Of a stretch of 64,000 bases of DNA, positions 51,678 to 60,231 are shown in pieces. The stretch lies in contig JAITSL010000034.1 in assembly GCA_031287855.1 (NCBI GenBank), forward strand, positions 1-64,000, read 5' to 3'. This DNA is from Candidatus Endomicrobiellum roisinitermitis (GTDB lineage: Bacteria; Elusimicrobiota; Endomicrobiia; Endomicrobiales; Endomicrobiaceae). A model generated the notes under the pieces. The model saw nothing but the letters and a program-made list of their open reading frames with translations. It had not been told where the DNA came from and did no database searches. Each line of letters begins with the position of its first letter. Position 1 is the stretch's first letter. The translations under genes were made by a program, and so were the position numbers.

Positions 51678-53777
51678 TCACTGTCCCGCTCCACTACCGA
51701 ATTTTAGAAAAGTGCCTAGGTTAAAAGCAATAAATGAGCAAATCCAAGCTAAAAAGGTGTTTCCTAATACCATTCCTAAAAGCCATTTATAGCTAGAACC
51801 AGTTTCTTTGAAAAAAACTATTACAGAAGCTATACATGGCATGTATATTAAACAAAATATTAAAAAGGTTATACCTTTTAACGGTGACCAACTTTTATCA
51901 TTTTTGATTTTATTTTTTAAAGATTTTTCTTGATAGTTGCTTTCTTCTATAGAATAAATTGTTCCTAATGTGCTAACTATTACTTCTTTTGCTGCAAATC
52001 CTGATATTAAAGCTATAGCTCTATTCTTGTCCATCCCTATAGGTTTAAAAATAGGTTCAAGAAAAGTGCCTAACCTACCTGCAAAACTATAATCTATTTG
52101 TGATACAAATTTGACATTGTTATCTATATTTTTAGTTGTGGGGGCTTTAGGGTAGGCAAATGCTGTCCAAATTAATATTGATATAAAAAGTATTATAGTG
52201 CCTGCTTTTTTAACATACAGCCAACCGCGTTCCCACATTTTTAAGCATAGTCCTTTAAATGTTGGAATATGGTATGGTGGAAGCTCTATAACAAAATGAG
52301 AAGTTTCATTTAACAAGATTGTTTTGCTAAGTATTTTTGCAACACTTAAAGCTATAACGATACTTAAGGTATACATTATAAACATTGTAAATATTTGATA
52401 TTTTGTAGGTAAAAATGCTCCAATAATTAAAGCAAATACAGGTAGTTTTGCTCCACATATCATAAATGGAGCTATAAACATTGTTATTAGTCTATCTTTA
52501 TTAGAATCTAAACTCCTTGCAGATAAAATGGCTGGCACAGCGCATCCGTTTGTCGAAAGCATTAGTGGTAAAAAAGATTTACCGCTAAGTCCAAACCGGT
52601 TCATGATTTTGTCCATTACAAATGTGGCTCTAGCCATATAACCAGAATCTTCAAAAAAAGCAATTGCAAAAAACATAAATAAAACAAGTGGAAAGAATTT
52701 TAACACAGATCCGACCCCACTAATTATCCCGTCAACAAGTAAAGATTTTAATTGCCCAGATGGAACAATGCTTGCTACTGTATTTGCAAACCATTTAAAA
52801 AACATATCAAAAATATTAACTAAAGGATCAGAAAAAGTAAACGTAAACTTAAAAATCATATACATTGCTAAAGCAAAAACTGGAATAGCAAAATATTTGT
52901 TTAATACAAAAATATCTATAATTTCTGTTATATCTGTTTTATTTTTAGCTGTATTTTTAAGGGTTGTTTTGACAATAGAACTTACAAAACCATAACGTAT
53001 GTATACTATTATAACGCCAGGTGCTTGATTAAAGTGTTCTTTTATATGTTTTGTGCTTTTTTGAAGTTGTTGTAAAATTTTATCTTTATCTTGTGCAGTC
53101 TCAACTAGTTTTAATGTCTGAGTATCATTTTCTAAAAGTTTTAAAGAAACCCAATATTTAGGGAGTAAAGGAAACTTTAAATTTGTTGGTATAAGAGGCT
53201 CTAGTTTGTTTAACTCTTCTTTGATTACATCAGTGTAGTCAACTTTGGCTCTAGTTTGCTTTTTTATTTTATTGTTTTCAAAAGTTGTTATTATTGAATT
53301 TAATACGCTACTTATTCCAATGTTTTTACTTGCAACAGTAGTAAAGACAGGCACACCTAAAAGATTTTCCATTTTAATTTTATCTATGTCTTTACCTTTA
53401 GATTTTAAAATGTCTATCATGTTTAATACAATTATGATACTAGATGAAAATTCTGTAAGTTGAGAAAATAAGTATAAGTTGCGTTTGAGGTTTGAAGAAT
53501 CGATAATATTAATAATAATGTCAGGCTTTTGGTATATTAAAAAGTCTTTTGTTACTATTTCGTCATTAGAATATGCTGAGAGGCTATAAATTCCAGGTAA
53601 ATCTATAAAAGTTATAGTATAACCGTCGTACTTTATAGTACCTTCCATCTTCTCTACAGTAACGCCAGGATAATTGCCAACATGTTGGTTTGCCCCTGTA
53701 AAACTGTTAAAAATTGTTGACTTGCCGCTGTTTGGGTTACCAACAAGAGCTACACTTATACTTTTGTTCCCGGACAT
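51678..53777 (-). CDS. feoB: Ferrous iron transport protein B
   Basis: ALVGNPNSGKSTIFNSFTG, VGNYPGVTVEK, DLPGIYSLSAYSNDE, MLSTNGCAVPAILSAR. Confidence 0.96.
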   Translation of the reverse strand: MSGNKSISVALVGNPNSGKSTIFNSFTGANQHVGNYPGVTVEKMEGTIKYDGYTITFIDLPGIYSLSAYSNDEIVTKDFLIYQKPDIIINIIDSSNLKRNLYLFSQLTEFSSSIIIVLNMIDILKSKGKDIDKIKMENLLGVPVFTTVASKNIGISSVLNSIITTFENNKIKKQTRAKVDYTDVIKEELNKLEPLIPTNLKFPLLPKYWVSLKLLENDTQTLKLVETAQDKDKILQQLQKSTKHIKEHFNQAPGVIIVYIRYGFVSSIVKTTLKNTAKNKTDITEIIDIFVLNKYFAIPVFALAMYMIFKFTFTFSDPLVNIFDMFFKWFANTVASIVPSGQLKSLLVDGIISGVGSVLKFFPLVLFMFFAIAFFEDSGYMARATFVMDKIMNRFGLSGKSFLPLMLSTNGCAVPAILSARSLDSNKDRLITMFIAPFMICGAKLPVFALIIGAFLPTKYQIFTMFIMYTLSIVIALSVAKILSKTILLNETSHFVIELPPYHIPTFKGLCLKMWERGWLYVKKAGTIILFISILIWTAFAYPKAPTTKNIDNNVKFVSQIDYSFAGRLGTFLEPIFKPIGMDKNRAIALISGFAAKEVIVSTLGTIYSIEESNYQEKSLKNKIKNDKSWSPLKGITFLIFCLIYMPCIASVIVFFKETGSSYKWLLGMVLGNTFLAWICSFIAFNLGTFLKFGSGAGQ

Positions 53778-55264
53778 ATATGATGATTCCTTTCTACTAA
53801 AAGCTTATCTGCTATTTTATTGCTTAAAACTATTTTTGAACCTTTAATTTTTAATAATATGCTACCTTTTTCTCCAGTATTTTTAATGACTCTTAACATT
53901 GTTCCTGGCATAAAACCTATTTCTAGTAGTCTGTGGTTGAGTCCTTTGTCATTGTTGTTTGACGAAGCAAATTTGTATACTCCAGGAACTGCAGTACTTA
54001 GTTTAATGTTAGGATTATTTTGAAAAATTAAATTAAATTTTTTAAACCTTATGCGGTGTTTTTCTGTCCAATGCCTATGCCAATGATAATACATGTGTTT
54101 TATAAATTTTTTATGTCTGTGGTTTTTATGGTTTGTAGAAAACCAGGTACAACTGTTATTTTTTAAATTCTTATAAATATTTAACCATTTGTTTACTATA
54201 GAGTCAATATCAAAATTTCTTGATTGAACTAAGTTCCTATTACTTATTTCTTTGCGTTTTTCATTTGTAAGAGAATATATGTACTTCATTTTTGTGTAGA
54301 GTGCCAAAGAATCTTTTATTGGCACAATAAATTGATCATCATTAAGTACCTCTCTAACACCTCCTGCGTCTGTTGCTATTGCAGGCAGAGCACATGCCAT
54401 TGCTTCTACTATGGCAAGAGAAAATCCTTCCCAAGCAGAACTAAGCACAAAGCAATCTGCGCAATTGTAATAATCGTACACATTATTTTTATTTCCAGCA
54501 AAGATAACATAGTCTTTAACATTTTTTTGTAAAACAAAGCTTTTTAGCTCTTTTTCAAGTTCTCCAGTTCCTAGTATCATTAGTTTTACGTTTTTATGCT
54601 CTTTGCAAAGTAAAGAAAAAGCTTCTATAAGATTTCTTTGATCCTTTGCTAAAGTTAGTCTTCCTACGTTTAAAAAAAGAAATTCGTTATCAGTAATGGT
54701 GTAGAGTTTTCTCATGTCTTTGCGTGTGTTGTTGTTTGGGTAAAATATTTTTAAATCTATACCATTATACATGTGTATACTTTTATTATTGCTAAAAGCT
54801 TTTTGTCTTATAAAAAATTCTGTTGCTTCTTTTGAGACATTTGTATTTAGGTCTGACAAAAAATCTGTAATGCGATATAGACGAAGGCGGAGACTAAAGA
54901 TGGTACCAATTCCGATTATTTTGCTGTGTTCGCTACAAATTAAACATGGAAACTTATAAAAAACACGTAATATCCTAGAAAAAATGTTTGCATGAAACAT
55001 TTGGCTATGCACGATGTCTGGAGAAAAATTTTTTAAAATTGTTTTTGCATAAAATAGAACTTTTATAAAGTTAATAGGACTTTTTGTCATATTTAATCTT
55101 ATAACTTGTACAGATTTGTCAATCTTGTCTTGATTAGAGTTTTTGCCTGTAAGGTATAAAATTAAAACTTTATTTTGCATACGCGACATGCGATTTGCAA
55201 TGTCTATGGTAACAATTTCAGCACCACCAGTGCCCATGCTAGTAATTATATATGCTATTTTCAT
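53756..55264 (-). CDS. Glycosyltransferase family 4 protein continuous with a C-terminal FeoA-like domain
   Basis: N-terminal GT4 (MGTGGAEIVTIDIANRM, NVGRLTLAKDQRNLIEAF, SSAWEGFSLAIVEAMACALP); His-rich linker; C-terminal FeoA-like LNHRLLEIGFMPGTMLRVI...IVLSNKIADKLLV (from about 54094 down to 53756). Confidence 0.85.
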   Translation of the reverse strand: MKIAYIITSMGTGGAEIVTIDIANRMSRMQNKVLILYLTGKNSNQDKIDKSVQVIRLNMTKSPINFIKVLFYAKTILKNFSPDIVHSQMFHANIFSRILRVFYKFPCLICSEHSKIIGIGTIFSLRLRLYRITDFLSDLNTNVSKEATEFFIRQKAFSNNKSIHMYNGIDLKIFYPNNNTRKDMRKLYTITDNEFLFLNVGRLTLAKDQRNLIEAFSLLCKEHKNVKLMILGTGELEKELKSFVLQKNVKDYVIFAGNKNNVYDYYNCADCFVLSSAWEGFSLAIVEAMACALPAIATDAGGVREVLNDDQFIVPIKDSLALYTKMKYIYSLTNEKRKEISNRNLVQSRNFDIDSIVNKWLNIYKNLKNNSCTWFSTNHKNHRHKKFIKHMYYHWHRHWTEKHRIRFKKFNLIFQNNPNIKLSTAVPGVYKFASSNNNDKGLNHRLLEIGFMPGTMLRVIKNTGEKGSILLKIKGSKIVLSNKIADKLLVERNHHICPGTKV

Positions 55265-55453
55265 TATCTTGCCTTTAAATTTACTTTTCTGTTTATTTTA
55301 TCATTTTATTAAGACTCATTGACAAATAATATAGATGAGGTTTATGCGGGAATTTTGAAAAGGAAAAATGACAGGTAAAAAATCTTTTTTATTGATTTAC
55401 AGAAGTATAAAGAAAATTATTTTGAGGAAACTCTAAAGAGCAGATAAGTATTA

Positions 55454-55771
55454 CTAAATTAGGCGAATGCCTGTTTTTATTATCTCGTTTACAAGAGAAT
55501 CAGTTTTTTTAAAATCTTTAGATAAGAAAGGGTGGGGTTCTATCATTGTGTCAATTTCTCTGCGCAATCTCGTTAACTTTAACATATTATCTGTTTGATT
55601 TTTTGTGAAACCATCACTAACAACAGCAATATCTATGTCGCTGTCAACATGGTTAGTTTTTTTGCGTATGATCCAAATAAAGATATTTGTTTTACTTGCA
55701 TATTTTTTTAACAAGTTTTGCAAATCTTAAAGCTTTTGCTTTAGCTATTGAGAAATCAGATTTTTTAGCCA
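55454..55771 (-). pseudogene. MNT-type nucleotidyltransferase, frameshifted
   Basis: MAKKSDFSIAKAKALRFAKLVKK / YASKTNI / SLFGSYAKK / TNHVDSDIDIAVVSDGF pieced from different frames, breaks at A-homopolymers. Confidence 0.82.
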
Positions 55772-55774
55772 TTT

Positions 55775-55905
55775 TCTTATTTCCTTAATTTCTTTAGTCC
55801 ATTTTTCTACTACAAGATGCTCCACAAACAATGACCAGTGATATATGGTTACTTTTAAACATATCTTCCATTGTTTTAAAATCTGAGTCAGGTTGCTTTT
55901 TTCAA
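55775..55905 (-). pseudogene. HEPN-domain remnant partnering the MNT remnant
   Basis: Minus-strand DSDFKTMEDMFKSN (one frame) then YHWSLFVEHLVVEKW (another frame), resembling the HEPN core YHWALFxGHLVxEK. Confidence 0.6.
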
Positions 55906-55998
55906 TGATTTATAAGTTACTGTTCATGACTTAAGTTTAGAAAATATAGATTATTTAATCAATTTTGATGTGCTTAGCTATATAACATGATTTTCAAA

Positions 55999-56087
55999 GG
56001 TTGGTCCAGTTTAGAATCTTGTCGGAGTTACCTTAGTGGATCACTCTAGTAACGTAGATGTAGATAAGGTTCTAAGCTAGATCAGAC
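55999..56087 (-). repeat. Inverted, internally deleted copy of the dispersed palindromic element (copy 4)
   Basis: GGTTGGTCCAGTTTAGAATCTTGTCGGAGTTACC...CTCTAGTAACGTAG...ATAAGGTTCTAAGCTAGATCA: the two ends of the long copies in reverse orientation with the middle missing. Confidence 0.85.
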
Positions 56088-56167
56088 TAAATTTATATAC
56101 AACTCTTCTTGATACAATATTCTAAAAATGTATTATAATTATAGTAAAAGTGCTTTAGGAGATATTT

Positions 56168-56566
56168 ATGAACAAGTTAAGTTTGAGAATATCTTATGCT
56201 GACACTGACCAAATGGGTATGGTATATTATGCAAACTATTTAAGATATTTTGAAAGGGGCAGAACAGAACTCCTTAGAGAAATTGGCATTAATTATAAAG
56301 GACTAGAAGAGAAAGGGTTTTATCTTCCAGTATTAACTGCAGAATGCAAATATGTTTCTCCAGCAAAATATGATGATGTAATTATTGTTGAAACAAGAAT
56401 ACATGAGGTAACAGCAGCAAGTATTACATGTTATTATGAAGTTAAGTTATATGAAAAGCTTTTAGTTATAGGTAAAACTAAACATGCTTTTGTAAATAAA
56501 GATTTAAAGCCTGTAAGGATTCCAAAAGATATTAAAGAAATATTGGAAGAACATCTTGGATATTAA
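56168..56566 (+). CDS. Acyl-CoA thioesterase, YbgC/FadM (4HBT) family
   Basis: YADTDQMGMVYYANYLRYFERGRTELLREIG. Confidence 0.92.
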   Translation: MNKLSLRISYADTDQMGMVYYANYLRYFERGRTELLREIGINYKGLEEKGFYLPVLTAECKYVSPAKYDDVIIVETRIHEVTAASITCYYEVKLYEKLLVIGKTKHAFVNKDLKPVRIPKDIKEILEEHLGY

Positions 56567-57032
56567 AAAAGATGTAGATACTTACTTTATGGCTCAAGCT
56601 TTAAAAGAAGCTTACAAGGCTTATAAGTGTAATGAGGTGCCTGTAGGGGCTGTAATAGTTAAGAATGAGAAGATAGTATCTAGAGGGTTTAATAAATGTA
56701 TTTTTACGTTAGATCCTACAGCTCATGCTGAAATTGTTGCTTTAAGAAAAGCTGCAAAAAAGCTACAAAATTATCGTTTGGATAATTGTTGTATATATGT
56801 TACAATTGAGCCGTGTGTTATGTGTGCTGGAGCTCTAGTAAACGCTAGAATTAAAAAGATTGTTTTTGGTGCATTTGACATAAAAGCAGGTGCTTGTAAA
56901 AGTGTTTTTGAAATAGCTAATAATAAAAAACTTAATCATCAAATAGAAATTTTGTATGGAAAAGAAAAGTACTTAAGTTTAGAATGTGCAAATATTTTAT
57001 GCGATTTTTTTAAGGAAAGAAGAAATAAATAA
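56556..57032 (+). CDS. tadA: tRNA-specific adenosine deaminase
   Basis: NEVPVGAVIVKNEKIVSRGFN, DPTAHAEIVALRKA, CIYVTIEPCVMCAGALVNARI. Confidence 0.92.
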   Translation: MDIKKDVDTYFMAQALKEAYKAYKCNEVPVGAVIVKNEKIVSRGFNKCIFTLDPTAHAEIVALRKAAKKLQNYRLDNCCIYVTIEPCVMCAGALVNARIKKIVFGAFDIKAGACKSVFEIANNKKLNHQIEILYGKEKYLSLECANILCDFFKERRNK

Positions 57033-57038
57033 TATTTT

Positions 57039-57430
57039 GGGGGTGAACAGGGTTCGACGGGAGTGGTATAAATAATGACAGCAGGTCGGAGTTGGTCGAT
57101 GGCTCCGTAAAAATCGACCGAAAAATAAACAACGATAAATTCGTTCCAATGCAAAGCGTTAAACCTTTTATGGGTTTTGGCGCGATGCCAATAGCTGCTT
57201 AATGTAGCTTCGTTTTACTTCTGACACCTGCTATGAAGATAAAACGACAAGAGCAGGTTAGTTTTAAGTAGCTTGTACCGTCAACTTAAAATAAAAATTA
57301 AACGGTACTGGTTTATAGCGTAGTTCTGTTCGAAAATAGCGCTATAAACGAGAAATAATTCCGAACTAAACCTGTAGCGGTCTTATTTAAACATTTTCGG
57401 ACGCGGGTTCGATTCCCGCCACCTCCACCA
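57039..57430 (+). ncRNA. ssrA: tmRNA
   Basis: 5' GGGGGTGAACAGGGTTCGACGGG and 3' GCGGGTTCGATTCCCGCCACCTCCACCA with paired acceptor; tag ORF ending ...GFGAMPIAA*. Confidence 0.96.
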
Positions 57431-57505
57431 TTTTTATATTTGTTGACAAGTTTTTCTGTTACTAATATACTCACACTATTATTTGTCTGTTAATTTTTAG
57501 ATAAA

Positions 57506-58945
57506 ATGGGGACAAATTTGCTGAGAACAAGAACACTTTATAAAAAATGTATTTTTGTTTTTACAGTATTATTTCTAATATACCTATCTTATAAATCTGT
57601 ATATTGTGAAGATGCATTTCTTGTTAAATGTATGAAAATTGCAGAATCTCGCGATCCTAAATTAATGGCTGCACATGAACAAGTTCAGCTTTCTAGGTCA
57701 AGAACTATTCGTGCAGCAAGGTCACTTTTTCCACAAGTCATGATTCAACATACAAACTCCAAAGGTAAAACTGCAACGGCTACTGATGTTAGCGGTTATG
57801 AATATATCGGAGAATCTTATGGAGTAAAAGCTTCTCAAGCTTTATATGAGGGCTATAGAACCAGAGGTTCTTATGAGTACGAGTCTATGATGGTTACTGC
57901 TTCTAAGTATAATTACACAAAAACTCGCGAAGAGTTGTTTTCAAAAATAAAGTTAGCTTATTATGAATACTTAACATTAAAAAGAGAGTCTCAAACTTTA
58001 GGCAAAGCACACGAAATAGTTGTTGGACTCTTTGATAAGGTTAACAAAGAATATAAAGCAAGAGCTATTTCGCAATTAGACTTATTAGAAGCAGAAAATT
58101 TTAAAGATAGAATAACAGACATGTATGAAGCGGCCAGAATAAATTATGATTTTTCAATAAAGAAACTTGTAAGCCTTGTTGGTATTATAGATATAAAAGA
58201 TGTAAACGTCCAACCATTAGATATGCTGTCAGATAGTGTGCCTGAAATTTCGTTTACCTTAGATAGCTTAATGGACCTTGTTTTAACTAATAACTTAGAT
58301 GTTCAGACAGCAAAAATTCAAACAGAAATGGCTGAGATGAAAATAAAAATAAACCGTTCTAAAGTTATTCCTAAATTCTATATTGAAGGTTTTTATGGTA
58401 GAAGCGGAGAAGCTTTTACTACACAACCTCTTGATCTAACAACTTCTTGGAATGTTGTTGGTAAGCTTTCTTGGGGCTTGTGGGGCAACTCTTTAGAGGC
58501 TAGTTATACGCAAGACAAAACTGATCCAAAAACGATAATAGATGCTAGTAAGAGGATAGATACTCAAACTCAAGATATAAAGTTTTCTTTGTTAGACGAT
58601 TTGGGATATTTTGTTGAATCAAAGGAAAGTGATGTTAGTTTTAGCCAAACAAATGCAGATTATGTTGAAACTTTAAAAACTAAAAGACTTGATACAGAAA
58701 AAGCATATAATGACTATTTAAATTCTTTAAATAATGCAAGAACTTTAAAAAAAGAAATAGCTTTAAGAGAAAGAAAGCTTGCGTTAATGAAAAAGAAAAA
58801 TGCACTTTACGAAGTACAAACTGTAAGTCTAATGGAAGAAGCTTGGAAATATGCAGAAGCTATAGCTTCTTACGCTAAAGCAACTTATCAAAATTATGCA
58901 TCTGTAACTGAAATGGAAAAGCTTACATTAACACCTTTAAGGTAA
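57506..58945 (+). CDS. TolC-like outer membrane efflux protein
   Basis: OEP architecture; operon with MFP and RND genes. Confidence 0.85.
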   Translation: MGTNLLRTRTLYKKCIFVFTVLFLIYLSYKSVYCEDAFLVKCMKIAESRDPKLMAAHEQVQLSRSRTIRAARSLFPQVMIQHTNSKGKTATATDVSGYEYIGESYGVKASQALYEGYRTRGSYEYESMMVTASKYNYTKTREELFSKIKLAYYEYLTLKRESQTLGKAHEIVVGLFDKVNKEYKARAISQLDLLEAENFKDRITDMYEAARINYDFSIKKLVSLVGIIDIKDVNVQPLDMLSDSVPEISFTLDSLMDLVLTNNLDVQTAKIQTEMAEMKIKINRSKVIPKFYIEGFYGRSGEAFTTQPLDLTTSWNVVGKLSWGLWGNSLEASYTQDKTDPKTIIDASKRIDTQTQDIKFSLLDDLGYFVESKESDVSFSQTNADYVETLKTKRLDTEKAYNDYLNSLNNARTLKKEIALRERKLALMKKKNALYEVQTVSLMEEAWKYAEAIASYAKATYQNYASVTEMEKLTLTPLR

Positions 58946-58950
58946 TATGG

Positions 58951-60195
58951 ATGGAGGATAAATTGGAAAAGTTAAAGTATTATTTTTATCTCATTATAGA
59001 TAATGTTACTTTGTTTTTTGAGAGATTATTAGCTAAGTATCCAATTTTTAAAACTAAGATAAATATTTACATTGTTGTTATAAGTTTAATTGTGTTATCT
59101 GTACTTCTTTGTGCATACCTGTTATTTTTTAAGAAAAACAAAAATCAAGAACAAACACAAAACTTGATACAAGTTAAAGTAATGAATGTAGTCAGAAGAG
59201 ATTTTAACGATGAGTATACTGTTATGGGATCAATAAAAGGCGCTGTTGAAAATGATATGCGTTTTGAAATAGATGGCAGAATTGCAGCATATAACTTTAA
59301 AGAAGGTGACAAAATTGTACAAGGTGAAAATATTTGCTCTTTAGACCCAAAAGATGCCATGACAAAAGTAGCTTATGCTAAAAGTAAATATAAAAGCGAT
59401 GAATCTGCTTATTTTTCAGCCAAAGAAAAATATAAAGTATACGAAGACTTATATAAGATGAAAGCTCTTTCGGCAAGCAAACTTTCAGAAACTAAATTTG
59501 AAATAGAATCTTCTGAGCTTAGAGCAAAAGCAGCAAAATCAGAGTTGGATCTTGCTGAATTAACTTTAAAAAAGACAACCCTTATTGCTCCAAGTGACGG
59601 AATTTTAGCAGAAATTATTGTAAAACCAGGCGAGTACGTTACTCAGCAAGACGTTGTATGTAAATTTATAAGTGAGCAAGGTACAAATTTTGAAGTTGAC
59701 GTTCCAGAAAAAGATGTAAAAAAAATGAAAATAGGTCAGAAGGTTAAAATAATAAGTGATGCGTATATAGACAAAGAGTTTGAAGGTCAAATTATAGAAG
59801 TTGCGCCTATTGTTAAAGAAAGGACAAGGACATCAAATATTAAGATTAGTGTGGTAAATGATGATAAGCTTTTGCGTTCTGGTATGTTTGCAAGGGGCAC
59901 TATTTTTATAAAAGAACTAAAAGATGTAGTGTTAGTGCCTACAGATAGTATGATTTCTTTAAACGACACCACGTTTTTAATACCTGTAGTTGTTCCAGAC
60001 TCAGTTCCTTTTGAAGGGACAGTTCAAATGAGACCTTGTGTTATAGGAGATAAAGTTGGAGAACAAACTGTTGTATTGCAAGGTCTTAATATGGAAGATC
60101 TTATTGTTGTAGAAACACAAGGGCAACTTTCTGATGGCATAAAAGTTAAATTTCAAACTGTCGAGCAAGATGAGGATGTGCCTCTTTCTGGGTAA
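58951..60195 (+). CDS. RND efflux membrane fusion protein (HlyD/AcrA family)
   Basis: N-terminal TM, EIDGRIAAYNFKEGDKIVQGENICSLDP, LIAPSDGILAEIIVKPGEYV. Confidence 0.88.
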   Translation: MEDKLEKLKYYFYLIIDNVTLFFERLLAKYPIFKTKINIYIVVISLIVLSVLLCAYLLFFKKNKNQEQTQNLIQVKVMNVVRRDFNDEYTVMGSIKGAVENDMRFEIDGRIAAYNFKEGDKIVQGENICSLDPKDAMTKVAYAKSKYKSDESAYFSAKEKYKVYEDLYKMKALSASKLSETKFEIESSELRAKAAKSELDLAELTLKKTTLIAPSDGILAEIIVKPGEYVTQQDVVCKFISEQGTNFEVDVPEKDVKKMKIGQKVKIISDAYIDKEFEGQIIEVAPIVKERTRTSNIKISVVNDDKLLRSGMFARGTIFIKELKDVVLVPTDSMISLNDTTFLIPVVVPDSVPFEGTVQMRPCVIGDKVGEQTVVLQGLNMEDLIVVETQGQLSDGIKVKFQTVEQDEDVPLSG

Positions 60196-60231
60196 GCTGG
60201 ACATTATTTTTCAAGATACAATAAAGAATGT

